The notes beneath the pieces are model-generated. The model searched no databases. It worked only from the letters and a program-made list of their open reading frames with translations, and was not told the origin of the DNA. This document shows, one piece after another, positions 6,786 through 14,857 of a stretch of DNA of 64,000 nucleotides. The translations under genes were made by a program, and so were the position numbers. The stretch is from Holtiella tumoricola (GTDB lineage: Bacteria > Bacillota > Clostridia > Lachnospirales > Cellulosilyticaceae). The stretch lies in the NCBI RefSeq assembly GCF_027857615.1, contig NZ_JAQIFT010000068.1, forward strand, positions 1 to 64,000, written 5' to 3'. Each line of letters begins with the position of its first letter. Position 1 is the first letter of the stretch.

Positions 6786-6809
6786 TTTATTTTCAGTATT
6801 TTGATTCAT
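6759..6809 (-). pseudogene. mtaB: 5' fragment of mtaB, cut by the integrated element
   Basis: AGAGGAG followed seven bases later by ATG 6809 opens a frame of only 16 codons (ending Ile-Ala-Thr-Tyr-Thr-Leu-Gly) that stops at TGA 6761-6759. MtaB proteins (B. subtilis YqeV, the methylthiotransferase making ms2t6A37 in tRNA-Lys) begin with a short lead into Thr-Leu-Gly-Cys-Lys-Val-Asn, where Cys is the first ligand of the MTTase iron-sulfur cluster. In Bacillus and Clostridia mtaB follows rsmE in the hrcA-dnaK locus, the locus present here. The fragment ends exactly where the recombinase arm begins. The remaining codons should lie beyond the left end of the element. RimO, with Ser-Leu-Gly-Cys-Pro-Lys, is a less likely alternative. 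Confidence 0.72.
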
Positions 6810-6854
6810 TTTTTTCTCCTCTTAAAACTTATTCTACGATTCACTCATTACATA

Positions 6855-6883
6855 TTGACACTCTACCATATTCCATATATGAT
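6855..6883 (+). promoter_or_regulatory. Sigma-A promoter of the HPr-like gene
   Basis: TTGACA at 6855-6860 and TATGAT at 6878-6883 with an optimal 17-bp spacer, 29 bp before the ATG. Confidence 0.8.
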
Positions 6884-6911
6884 ACAATTAACATTGTAAG
6901 GAGGAATAAGC

Positions 6912-7142
6912 ATGACATCTGTAACCATTAGTTTAAACTCAATAGAAAAAGTAAAACAATTTGTTAATCTAATCAGTAAATATGATGGGGACTTTGATTT
7001 AACCTCTGGTAGGTACGTCATTGATGCAAAATCTATAATGGGTATTTTCAGTCTTGACTTAAGCAAACCTCTTAAGCTTGATATTTATAGCGATCAAACA
7101 GCGAGTGTGCTTATGATGCACCTAAAAGAATTTGTGGTTTAA
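6912..7142 (+). CDS. HPr-like domain protein without the phosphorylatable histidine, 76 aa
   Basis: The C-terminal half carries the HPr-fold signature Ala-Lys-Ser-Ile-Met-Gly-Ile-Phe-Ser-Leu, matching the Ser46 region of HPr. The N-terminal active-site motif (Gly-Leu-His-Ala-Arg-Pro) is replaced by Leu-Asn-Ser-Ile-Glu-Lys; the only His is at the far end. It therefore cannot act as a normal PTS phosphocarrier and is more likely a regulatory or structural relative. AAGGAGG precedes the ATG, a strong promoter lies upstream, and a terminator closes the gene, so it is a monocistronic chromosomal gene divergent from the mtaB fragment. Confidence 0.78.
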   Translation: MTSVTISLNSIEKVKQFVNLISKYDGDFDLTSGRYVIDAKSIMGIFSLDLSKPLKLDIYSDQTASVLMMHLKEFVV

Positions 7143-7165
7143 TCTAAAAAAGATAACTATACATT

Positions 7166-7200
7166 AAAAGTCTACTTTTTCAAGTAGACTTTTAATTTTT
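7166..7200. terminator. Bidirectional terminator between the HPr-like gene and thiI
   Basis: Perfect 12-bp arms (7166-7177, 7182-7193) around a 4-base loop, with T-rich sequence to the right and A-rich sequence to the left. It can serve both convergent genes. Confidence 0.85.
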
Positions 7201-7224
7201 TGCTCAAAATCTTTAGAAACCTGC

Positions 7225-8406
7225 TTATACAGTAACAACTTCTGTATCGTCAATTGCTTTTTGAATCATTTCTTCGATACAATCTGCAAGCTGAAGTTCT
7301 GAGTGTTGAATAATCTCAAGTTTTGGTTTTGTCTCAGGATGCTTTGGTACAAAGATTGTACAACAGTCTTCATATGGTAAAATAGAAGTTTCATAAGTAT
7401 CAATCCTTTTAGCAATTTGAACAATCTCTTCTTTGTCAAAACCAATAAGTGGTCTAAATACTGGCATACTACTAGAATCATCTGTTACAACCAAACTATG
7501 CATTGTTTGACTTGCTACTTGCCCAATACTTTCACCTGTAATAAGCGCTTGACTGCCACCTTCACGTCCAATGCGTTGTGCAATTTCCATCATAATACGA
7601 CGCATAATAATTGTAAGTTGTTCATGTGGACATTTTTCATAGATTGCCATTTGGATATCTGTAAACGGTACAACATGTACTTTCATTTGACCAGTATAAA
7701 GCGCTACTTTTTTTGCTAAGTCAATAACTTTTTGTGTTGCACGTTCACTTGTGTATGGTGGGCTATGGAAGTAAACTGCATCAATTTCTACACCACGTTT
7801 TGCAATCATCCAACCTGCTACCGGACTATCGATACCACCTGAAAGAAGAAGTGTGGCACGACCATTTGTACCATAAGGCATACCACCTGCACCTTTGTAA
7901 GTTCCCGCATAAACATAAGTTTCATTTCTAATTTCAACATTTAAAAGTACATCTGGATTGTGTACATCTACGGTTAATTGCTCAGGAAATGTATCTAATA
8001 AATAGCCACCAAGTTCAGCATTTACCTCCATAGATGATACTGGGAAACGTTTATCTGCTCGTTTTGTATTTACTTTAAAAGTTAAACGTTCTTTTGTTTC
8101 AAACTCTTTTTTCATATGCGCTACTGCTAAAGTTTGAATAGCTTCCATAGAACGTTCATTCATTTTAATCCCATATGAAATACCAATAATACCAAAGATA
8201 CGGCTTAATCTTTCCATAATTACTTCTGGTTCAATACTATTATCCGCAGGTTCTACTGTAATACGCCCTTGTTCTTTTCTAACCTCAAATTTCCCAATCG
8301 GTTTAAGATTTTTTCTAATTGTTGCTACTAATCTATTTTCAAAAATAAATCGGTTCTTACCTTTAATGGCAAGTTCTCCGTATTTGACTAAGAAAACATT
8401 TGTCAT
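7225..8406 (-). CDS. thiI: tRNA 4-thiouridine synthase ThiI
   Basis: Ferredoxin-like and THUMP RNA-binding domains occupy roughly residues 1-165; the PP-loop ATP pyrophosphatase domain starts with Ser189-Gly-Gly-Ile-Asp-Ser194. The enzyme adenylates U8 of tRNA and installs sulfur to make s4U, and it can also supply ThiS sulfur for thiamine synthesis. At 393 residues it ends without the C-terminal rhodanese domain of E. coli ThiI, as usual in Firmicutes. There, a dedicated cysteine desulfurase donates sulfur, and its gene lies directly upstream, overlapping by 4 bp. Confidence 0.95.
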   Translation of the reverse strand: MTNVFLVKYGELAIKGKNRFIFENRLVATIRKNLKPIGKFEVRKEQGRITVEPADNSIEPEVIMERLSRIFGIIGISYGIKMNERSMEAIQTLAVAHMKKEFETKERLTFKVNTKRADKRFPVSSMEVNAELGGYLLDTFPEQLTVDVHNPDVLLNVEIRNETYVYAGTYKGAGGMPYGTNGRATLLLSGGIDSPVAGWMIAKRGVEIDAVYFHSPPYTSERATQKVIDLAKKVALYTGQMKVHVVPFTDIQMAIYEKCPHEQLTIIMRRIMMEIAQRIGREGGSQALITGESIGQVASQTMHSLVVTDDSSSMPVFRPLIGFDKEEIVQIAKRIDTYETSILPYEDCCTIFVPKHPETKPKLEIIQHSELQLADCIEEMIQKAIDDTEVVTV

Positions 8407-9575
8407 CTTTTCTTTCCTCCTAAAGTAAATTTTCTAAGTAAAGCTACTTGTTTCTTAAGTATATCTATACAATAATCTAGGTCTTCTTTTGTAATATCCT
8501 TACTAAAGGAAAAACGAATGGCACTATCTAATGCTTGATCCTTAAGACCTAAAGCTGCTAGCGTACCGCTTTTAGCTACTTTATTTGAAGCACATGCTGA
8601 ACCTGATGATACATAGATTTGATGTTGCTCAAGTGCATGTAAAAGCACTTCTGCACGTACATCCTTAAAACCAATATTTAAGATATGTGGTGCACTTTTA
8701 TCAATTGTATCTCCATTTAAATAAGTTTCTTCGATTTCACCTAGAATATGTTCTGCTAAATAAGTTTTTGCCTCTAAATAACTTGCAAGAAGGGTTTGTT
8801 GATTTTCCATTGCATAGCGTGCGGCCACATACATCCCATAAATAGCTGGAACATTTTCAGTTCCTGAACGTAAGTTCTTTTGTTGGCCACCTCCATGTAA
8901 TTGATTGAGTACACGTACCTTCTTACTTTTATAGAAAAGGCCTACACCTCTAGGGCCATAAAACTTATGACCACTTATAGAAAGTAAATCAATTTGAGCT
9001 TTGCGTACAGAAATTGGAACTTTGGTAAATGATTGTACAGCATCTACATGAAAGAATGTCTTTGGATTTTTTGTTTTAATGAGCTTTCCAATACGTTCAA
9101 TATCTTGTATCGTACCAATCTCATTGTTCACATGCATAATGCTTACTAAAGTCGTGTCTTCATTAATTGCTTCTTCTAAAAACTTCTCACCAATGTAGCC
9201 TTTTTCATCTACTGGAATTACTAATACTTCAAATCCTTGTGTTTCTAAATGTTTAAAAACATCTCCAACAGAAGGATGTTCGATTGCTGTTGTTAGAATT
9301 CTTTTACCTACTTTATGATAAGCCCAAGCTGTTCCTAATATGGCTAAATTATTACTTTCTGTACCACCAGACGTATAGTATATTTCATCTTCTGTACAAC
9401 CTAATACATTTGCAAAATAAGTTGTACATTCTTTTATCTTATTTTCCGCTTCAATGCCCTTTTTATGCAAAGAAGATGGATTTCCATAATAATCACGCAT
9501 AACAGTAGACACAGCTTCTATGGTTAAGTCTAACGGCTTAGTTGTTGCTGCATTATCTAAGTATACTTCTTTCAT
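8403..9575 (-). CDS. iscS: Cysteine desulfurase (IscS/NifS family)
   Basis: A class V aminotransferase fold of 390 residues with the PLP lysine Lys204 in Ser-Gly-His-Lys and the sulfur-accepting Cys328 in a Ser-Ser-Gly-Ser-Ala-Cys-Ala-Ser loop. It converts cysteine to alanine and a persulfide. The 4-bp overlap with thiI argues that its main client is ThiI, as for B. subtilis NifZ, rather than the general iron-sulfur machinery; no scaffold gene is nearby. The start has weak context but matches the family N-terminus. Confidence 0.92.
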   Translation of the reverse strand: MKEVYLDNAATTKPLDLTIEAVSTVMRDYYGNPSSLHKKGIEAENKIKECTTYFANVLGCTEDEIYYTSGGTESNNLAILGTAWAYHKVGKRILTTAIEHPSVGDVFKHLETQGFEVLVIPVDEKGYIGEKFLEEAINEDTTLVSIMHVNNEIGTIQDIERIGKLIKTKNPKTFFHVDAVQSFTKVPISVRKAQIDLLSISGHKFYGPRGVGLFYKSKKVRVLNQLHGGGQQKNLRSGTENVPAIYGMYVAARYAMENQQTLLASYLEAKTYLAEHILGEIEETYLNGDTIDKSAPHILNIGFKDVRAEVLLHALEQHQIYVSSGSACASNKVAKSGTLAALGLKDQALDSAIRFSFSKDITKEDLDYCIDILKKQVALLRKFTLGGKKR

Positions 9576-9619
9576 CCTTTTTCCCTCTTATTCCGTTAAA
9601 ATCATTTTTATTCCATAAA

Positions 9620-9644
9620 AAATGGGGGAAGTATTCCCCCATTT
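9620..9644 (-). terminator. GC-rich terminator after the CheY-like gene
   Basis: AAATGGGGGAA (9620-9630) and TTCCCCCATTT (9634-9644) form an 11-bp stem with a 3-base loop, followed by a T-run on the minus strand. The stem overlaps the stop codon of the CheY-like gene, so it ends the hrcA-to-CheY transcript and separates it from iscS-thiI. Confidence 0.85.
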
Positions 9645-10011
9645 AAAGATTTTTTACATTTTCAATCGCTTGAAGAACTCGTGCTTTTTCAAAAGGCTTC
9701 ACAATAAAGTCCTTAGCACCTCTTTTAATGGCTTCAACTACTCTAGACTGTTGTCCCATGGCAGAGCACATAATAATCTTAGTATTTGGACTTACTTGTA
9801 ATATAGCTTCAATTGCTTGAAGCCCATCCATCTCAGGCATCGTAATATCTAAAGTCATCATGTCTGGTTGAAGTTTTTTAGCTAGTTCAATGGCCTCTAA
9901 ACCATTTCCCGCTTCTCCTACAACCGTATAAGATGCCTCAACTAACATCTTTTTTAGTACTGTGCGCATAAATACAGCATCATCTACTACCAAAAACGTG
10001 AGTTCACTCAT
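9643..10011 (-). CDS. Single-domain response regulator (CheY-like)
   Basis: A 122-residue receiver domain with acidic pair Asp10/Asp11, phospho-acceptor Asp55 (Leu-Asp-Ile-Thr-Met-Pro-Glu), Ser83 and Lys105 (Val-Lys-Pro-Phe). No output domain is present. Its first base overlaps the last base of rsmE, so it belongs to the 3' end of the heat-shock/translation operon rather than to a chemotaxis cluster. No kinase or chemotaxis gene is adjacent. The role could be chemotaxis or phosphorelay; the context does not decide. Confidence 0.88.
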   Translation of the reverse strand: MSELTFLVVDDAVFMRTVLKKMLVEASYTVVGEAGNGLEAIELAKKLQPDMMTLDITMPEMDGLQAIEAILQVSPNTKIIMCSAMGQQSRVVEAIKRGAKDFIVKPFEKARVLQAIENVKNL

Positions 10012-10754
10012 TATCCCATCTCTCCCATTTCGTACATTATATTGGTAAGTGTTACTAAACTTGCCGTTTCACTACGTAAAATACGATTACCTAAGCTAAC
10101 TGAGTGAACATGATTACGAATTGCTTCTTCAACTTCCTCTTCTGTAAATCCACCTTCTGGACCAATATAAAGCCCAAAACTCGTAGATGATGTATTTTGT
10201 AAAACTTGTCTGATACCCTTTTCATGCTCCTTTTCATAAGGAATGATGGTAAATAATTTATTATTAGCAGCAAATGCAAGTGCTTCTTTAAAGTTCATAG
10301 GGGCAATGACTTCTGGTACAATTCCCCTACCACTTTGTTTAGCTGCTGATTCTGCTATCTTATTCCATCTTTCAATCTTAGAGGCCATTTTTTTAGGACT
10401 ATCTAATTTTACGACACATCGTGTTGTACAAAGAGGTACAATCCTAGTCACTCCTATTTCAACAGCCTTTTGAATCACCCATTCCATCTTTTCCCCTTTA
10501 ATAAGAGATTGAAAAAGAGTGACTTCAGTAGAAGGTTCACTAGATGAATCCACTACACTATTGATACAAGCTATAATTTTACTACTTTCTATTGCACTTA
10601 TTATACACTTATAGTCATGACCTTGTCTATCATTTATTATAATTTCATCGCCCATTTGTAATCTGAGCACATTTTTCATATGATTAACATTTTCGTCATC
10701 AATAATAATTTCTTTTTCGAATATATTTGCAGGTTTTACAAAGAACTTTGGCAT
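10011..10754 (-). CDS. rsmE: 16S rRNA m3U1498 methyltransferase RsmE
   Basis: 247 residues of the SPOUT-class RsmE family: an N-terminal PUA-like domain, then the knotted SAM-binding domain with Ile-Gly-Pro-Glu-Gly-Gly-Phe followed by Glu-Glu-Glu, and the Leu-Arg-Ser-Glu-Thr-Ala motif. It methylates N3 of U1498 in the decoding centre. It lies 1 bp downstream of prmA, the conserved Firmicutes order dnaJ-prmA-rsmE; mtaB normally follows. Confidence 0.94.
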   Translation of the reverse strand: MPKFFVKPANIFEKEIIIDDENVNHMKNVLRLQMGDEIIINDRQGHDYKCIISAIESSKIIACINSVVDSSSEPSTEVTLFQSLIKGEKMEWVIQKAVEIGVTRIVPLCTTRCVVKLDSPKKMASKIERWNKIAESAAKQSGRGIVPEVIAPMNFKEALAFAANNKLFTIIPYEKEHEKGIRQVLQNTSSTSFGLYIGPEGGFTEEEVEEAIRNHVHSVSLGNRILRSETASLVTLTNIMYEMGEMG

Positions 10755-10755
10755 T

Positions 10756-11694
10756 TTACTTGCTCCTTTTACTTACAATCGCTAACCATTCTCTTTGTTG
10801 TTTGATTTCGACAATCTCAAAATGGTTCTTCTCAATTGCAGCAATAACATCTTCTTTTCTCATTTCAATGATTCCAGAAGCAATCCAAAGTCCATCATCT
10901 TCCATTACTTCATTTACTTCTTCTGCAAGCATAATAATTACATCTGCAATAATATTTGATACAACAATATTACCTTTTTGCTTAACAACATCTATTAAAT
11001 TACCTGCATGTACTTCCATTTTATCTTCTACGTGGTTATATTCCACGTTTTCTTTTGCAACTTTTACAGCTACTGGGTCGATGTCTACACCAATAACACG
11101 TTCTGCACCCATTTTCGCTGCAATGATGCCTAAAATCCCACTACCTGTTCCAATATCAACGATTGTTTGATTTGGTTGCATATATTTTTCCACAAGCTCT
11201 GCACACATAGCTGTTGTTTCATGTGTTCCTGTTCCAAATGCCATACCTGGATCCATTTCGATTACTAAATCTTGTGCTTGTGCATCGTATGCTTCCCATT
11301 TTGGTTTAATAACAATATGATCACCCAGTTTAACTGGTTTATAGTATTTTTTCCATTCATTTGCCCATTTTTCTTCTGGGATATCTAATAACGTCATTTT
11401 ACCTGTTCCGACATTTAAAAACTCACTAATATGTTTTAAATGTCCTTTAATCGCTTCTACTTTTTCTTCTATATTAATTTCAGTTGAAAAATAAGCTTTC
11501 ACTACCACAGTGTCCATATCCTCACTGATAAGGCTGTCATCAATTAAATCAAAAAGTACTTGGCTACGATCTTGTGTTAATACATCTTGTGGATCACAAA
11601 TCTCCACTCCACCTGACATTTCCTCTACTAAAAAATAACTGATGGCCTCTACTGCTTCTCTTGTTGTTTCAATAGCTATTTGAATATAATCCAC
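10756..11694 (-). CDS. prmA: Ribosomal protein L11 methyltransferase PrmA
   Basis: 312 residues: an N-terminal substrate-recognition domain and a class I SAM methyltransferase domain with Val-Asp-Ile-Gly-Thr-Gly-Ser-Gly-Ile-Leu-Gly (motif I), an Asp-Pro-Gly-Met-Ala-Phe-Gly-Thr-Gly motif before it, and a Val-Ser-Asn-Ile motif IV. It trimethylates L11. Located between dnaJ and rsmE as in other Firmicutes. Confidence 0.95.
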   Translation of the reverse strand: MDYIQIAIETTREAVEAISYFLVEEMSGGVEICDPQDVLTQDRSQVLFDLIDDSLISEDMDTVVVKAYFSTEINIEEKVEAIKGHLKHISEFLNVGTGKMTLLDIPEEKWANEWKKYYKPVKLGDHIVIKPKWEAYDAQAQDLVIEMDPGMAFGTGTHETTAMCAELVEKYMQPNQTIVDIGTGSGILGIIAAKMGAERVIGVDIDPVAVKVAKENVEYNHVEDKMEVHAGNLIDVVKQKGNIVVSNIIADVIIMLAEEVNEVMEDDGLWIASGIIEMRKEDVIAAIEKNHFEIVEIKQQREWLAIVSKRSK

Positions 11695-11720
11695 TGGGTA
11701 ATCCTCCTACTTGTTCTTCT

Positions 11721-12860
11721 TTAGTTTTTACCAAAGAACTTCTCTAGTTTTTTCTTAAAATTCATTTGTTCAGGCTGATGGTCAACAGTACCATCTGCAA
11801 ATTCTTTCAATAACTCTTTTTGTTTAGTTGTAAGATTTTTAGGTACTTCTACATAGACTTCAACATATTGGTCACCACGTTGTTTCTTATTACGTAAGCT
11901 TGGAATACCTTTACCTTGTAATCTAAATGTTGTACCTGTTTGTGTACCTTCACTAATATTAAACTTCACGTTTCCATCTAATGTTGGGATAGAAAGTTCT
12001 GCCCCTAATGCAGCTTGAGCAAAGCTGATTGGCATACGCATATAAACATCCATTCCACGACGTTCAAAAAGCTCATGTGATTTAATATATACAGTTAAAA
12101 GTAAGTCACCGTTTGGTGCACCCACATCTCCTGCTTCACCTTTACCTTGAATACGTAAAGTTTGACCATGGTCAATACCTGCTGGAATGCTTACTGTAAT
12201 ATTTTTACTTACTCTTACTTTACCCTGTCCATGACAATTTGGGCAAGGGTCACTTACAACTTTTCCTTCTCCATGACAGGCATCACATGTTTGAACACTT
12301 TGCATCGCACCTAAAATCGTACGTTGTGTTACACGCACTTGACCTGTACCATTACATTTTGTACATGTTGTAGCACTTGTTCCTGGTTTAGCTTTTGTCC
12401 CATGACATGTTTCACAAGTTTCTGATGTTTGAATTTTAATTTCTTTTTCTACGCCAAAAGCAGCTTCTGCAAAATCAACTTGAATGGTTTGTTTGATATC
12501 GTTACCTGGTCTTGGACCACGAGGACGACGTCTACCGCCTCCACCAAACATATCACCAAATACACTGCCAAAGATATCATCCATATCAAAGTCGAAACCG
12601 CCGCCAAAGCCACCTGCTCCACCAGCACCACCTTGTTCAAATGCACTATGTCCAAATCTATCATAGGCACTTCTTTTTTCTTGGTCACTTAATATTTCAT
12701 AAGCTTCACTTGCTTCTTTAAATTTAGCCTCAGCTTCTTTATCTCCTTCATTTGTATCCGGATGATATTGCTTTGCTAATTTTCTATAGGCTTTTTTAAT
12801 TTCTGCGTCCGATGCACCTTTTTGTACACCAAGCACTTCATAATAATCTCTTTTTGCCAC
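11721..12860 (-). CDS. dnaJ: Chaperone DnaJ (Hsp40)
   Basis: Class I J-protein: J domain at the N-terminus with His-Pro-Asp, a Gly/Phe-rich linker, four Cys-x-x-Cys-x-Gly-x-Gly zinc repeats, and a C-terminal substrate domain. It stimulates DnaK ATPase and delivers unfolded clients. I chose GTG 12860, giving the usual start Ala-Lys-Arg-Asp-Tyr-Tyr, because GGTGAT sits 4 bp before it. The ATG at 12872 would add four residues and has poorer context. It lies 3' of dnaK with its own possible promoter in the 126-bp gap. Confidence 0.95.
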   Translation of the reverse strand: MAKRDYYEVLGVQKGASDAEIKKAYRKLAKQYHPDTNEGDKEAEAKFKEASEAYEILSDQEKRSAYDRFGHSAFEQGGAGGAGGFGGGFDFDMDDIFGSVFGDMFGGGGRRRPRGPRPGNDIKQTIQVDFAEAAFGVEKEIKIQTSETCETCHGTKAKPGTSATTCTKCNGTGQVRVTQRTILGAMQSVQTCDACHGEGKVVSDPCPNCHGQGKVRVSKNITVSIPAGIDHGQTLRIQGKGEAGDVGAPNGDLLLTVYIKSHELFERRGMDVYMRMPISFAQAALGAELSIPTLDGNVKFNISEGTQTGTTFRLQGKGIPSLRNKKQRGDQYVEVYVEVPKNLTTKQKELLKEFADGTVDHQPEQMNFKKKLEKFFGKN

Positions 12861-12893
12861 GGTTATCACCATCCCATCTCATTAACATATTCC

Positions 12894-12922
12894 ATTATAC
12901 TGACTGTTGTGCCTCTATACAA
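12894..12922 (-). promoter_or_regulatory. Candidate internal promoter for dnaJ
   Basis: TTGTAT (12922-12917) and TATAAT (12899-12894) on the minus strand with a 17-bp spacer, about 35 bp before the dnaJ start. It could give dnaJ-prmA-rsmE expression independent of HrcA. Confidence 0.5.
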
Positions 12923-12929
12923 GCATAAC

Positions 12930-12968
12930 GTAGAAACAGTCAAAGAGAAATCTCTTTGACCGTTCTAC
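12930..12968 (-). terminator. Long hairpin between dnaK and dnaJ
   Basis: Arms 12930-12948 and 12951-12968 share GTAGAA/TTCTAC and a perfect 10-bp GTCAAAGAGA stem. No T-run follows on the minus strand, so partial termination or an RNA processing/stability element that sets the dnaK:dnaJ ratio is more likely than full termination. Confidence 0.6.
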
Positions 12969-12986
12969 TTGGTTGTTCACTTTTTA

Positions 12987-14828
12987 TTATTCTTCTTTGA
13001 AGTCTGCATCGATTACATCATCGTTTGCATTGTTTGTAGCACCTGCTCCATCCATTCCTGGTTCACCTTGTGGTGCTGCTTGTGCGTACATTTTCTCAGA
13101 AATTGCGTAGAACGCTTGTGTTAAAGCTTCTTTAGCTTCTTTAAGTTCATTTACTTCAGCATCTGTGATTGTTTCGATATTTACACGGTTGTTGATTTCT
13201 TTTAATGCATTAAGTTTAGCCTCAACATCTGCTTTATCTGCTGCTTCTAATTTATCTTCCATGTCTTTCATCATTTTTTCTGTTTGGAATACCATGCTAT
13301 CTGCTTCGTTTTTCACATCGATTGCTTCTTTACGTTTTTTATCTTCAGCTGCATATTGTTCAGCTTCAGCAACTGCTTTGTTGATTTCATCATCACTTAA
13401 GTTTGTACTTGCAGTGATTGTGATGTGTTGTTCTTTACCAGTACCAAGGTCTTTAGCAGAAACTTTAACAATACCATTAGCATCGATATCAAATCCAACT
13501 TCGATTTGTGGAATACCACGTGGAGCTGGCATAATACCATCTAATTTGAAGTTACCTAAAGTTTTGTTTTGGTTAGCCATTGGTCTTTCACCTTGAACAA
13601 CATGGATATCAACTGCTGGTTGGTTATCTGCTGCTGTTGAGAATACTTGGCTTTTCTTTGTTGGGATTGTTGTATTTCTTGGAATAAGAACTGTCGCTAC
13701 CCCACCTAATGTTTCAATACCTAATGAAAGTGGTGTTACGTCAAGAAGAAGGATATCGCCTACCCCTGCTTCACCTGAAAGTTTACCACCTTGAATACCT
13801 GCTCCAACTGCAACACATTCATCTGGGTTAATACCTTTGAATGGTTCTTTTCCTGTAATACGTTTAACAGCTTCTTGAACAGCTGGAATACGTGTTGAAC
13901 CACCTACTAATAATACTTTATCAAGTTCAGATGCATTAAGACCTGCATCGTTAAGTGCTGTTCTTACTGGTCCCATTGTACGTTCTACAAGATCACTTGT
14001 AAGTTCATCAAATTTAGCACGTGTAAGTGTTACATCTAAGTTTTTACCTGCTGCACAGATGAATGGAATTAAGATATTCGCTGTTGATTTTGAAGAAAGT
14101 TCTTTTTTAGCTGTTTCAGCTGCTTCTTTTAAACGTTGCATAGCCATTTTATCAGCTGATAAGTCTTCGCCTTCTTGTTTTTTGAATTCTTCTACTAAGT
14201 AGTTGATAATACGTTGGTCGAAGTCATCTCCACCTAAGTGGTTATCTCCACTTGTTGCTAATACTTCGATAACACCGTCACCGATTTCGATGATAGATAC
14301 GTCGAATGTACCACCACCAAGGTCATATACCATAATTTTTTGTTCTTGTTCATTTTCAAGACCATATGCTAAAGCTGCTGCTGTTGGTTCATTGATGATA
14401 CGTTTTACATCAAGACCTGCAATACGACCAGCATCTTTTGTTGCTTGTCTTTGGCTATCTGAGAAGTATGCAGGAACTGTAATAACAGCTTCTGTTACTG
14501 CTTCACCTAAATAGCTTTCTGCATCTGATTTAAGTTTTTGAAGTGTAATTGCTGAAATTTCTTGTGGTGAGTAATCTTTACCATCGATTGTTACTCTATG
14601 GTTAGTACCCATATGGCGTTTAATAGATGCTACTGTACGATCATGATTTGTAATTGCTTGACGTTTTGCTACATCCCCTACAAGTCTTTCACCTGTTTTT
14701 GTGAAACCTACAACTGAAGGTGTTGTTCTATTTCCGTCTGCATTTACAATAACAACTGGTTTTCCACCTTCCATTACTGCCACACAAGAGTTTGTTGTTC
14801 CTAAGTCAATACCAATAATTTTACCCAT
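12987..14828 (-). CDS. dnaK: Chaperone DnaK (Hsp70)
   Basis: 613 residues. The ATPase domain begins with Ile-Gly-Ile-Asp-Leu-Gly-Thr-Thr-Asn-Ser and contains Asp-Leu-Gly-Gly-Gly-Thr-Phe-Asp and Val-Gly-Gly-Ser-Thr-Arg-Ile-Pro. The beta-sandwich substrate domain and helical lid follow, ending in an acidic Asp-Ala-Asp-Phe-Lys-Glu-Glu tail. The length is typical of Gram-positive DnaK, which lacks about 24 residues of the E. coli ATPase domain. Third gene of the HrcA-controlled operon, 29 bp after grpE. Confidence 0.98.
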   Translation of the reverse strand: MGKIIGIDLGTTNSCVAVMEGGKPVVIVNADGNRTTPSVVGFTKTGERLVGDVAKRQAITNHDRTVASIKRHMGTNHRVTIDGKDYSPQEISAITLQKLKSDAESYLGEAVTEAVITVPAYFSDSQRQATKDAGRIAGLDVKRIINEPTAAALAYGLENEQEQKIMVYDLGGGTFDVSIIEIGDGVIEVLATSGDNHLGGDDFDQRIINYLVEEFKKQEGEDLSADKMAMQRLKEAAETAKKELSSKSTANILIPFICAAGKNLDVTLTRAKFDELTSDLVERTMGPVRTALNDAGLNASELDKVLLVGGSTRIPAVQEAVKRITGKEPFKGINPDECVAVGAGIQGGKLSGEAGVGDILLLDVTPLSLGIETLGGVATVLIPRNTTIPTKKSQVFSTAADNQPAVDIHVVQGERPMANQNKTLGNFKLDGIMPAPRGIPQIEVGFDIDANGIVKVSAKDLGTGKEQHITITASTNLSDDEINKAVAEAEQYAAEDKKRKEAIDVKNEADSMVFQTEKMMKDMEDKLEAADKADVEAKLNALKEINNRVNIETITDAEVNELKEAKEALTQAFYAISEKMYAQAAPQGEPGMDGAGATNNANDDVIDADFKEE

Positions 14829-14857
14829 TTTACTTTCCTCCTAATTTCTATTTACGA

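Noticed and set aside
1..7200. tRNA gene as the integration target
   Set aside because: No cloverleaf-like sequence or CCA end was seen at the junction; large serine recombinases usually target protein genes, consistent with mtaB.
10727..11170. 147-codon plus-strand open frame
   Set aside because: It lies wholly antisense to prmA, whose protein is unmistakable, and it has no ribosome-binding site or recognisable domain.
13165..13596. 143-codon plus-strand open frame antisense to dnaK
   Set aside because: Long antisense frames are common opposite strongly coding AT-rich genes; the Ser/Leu-rich translation looks like a shadow.
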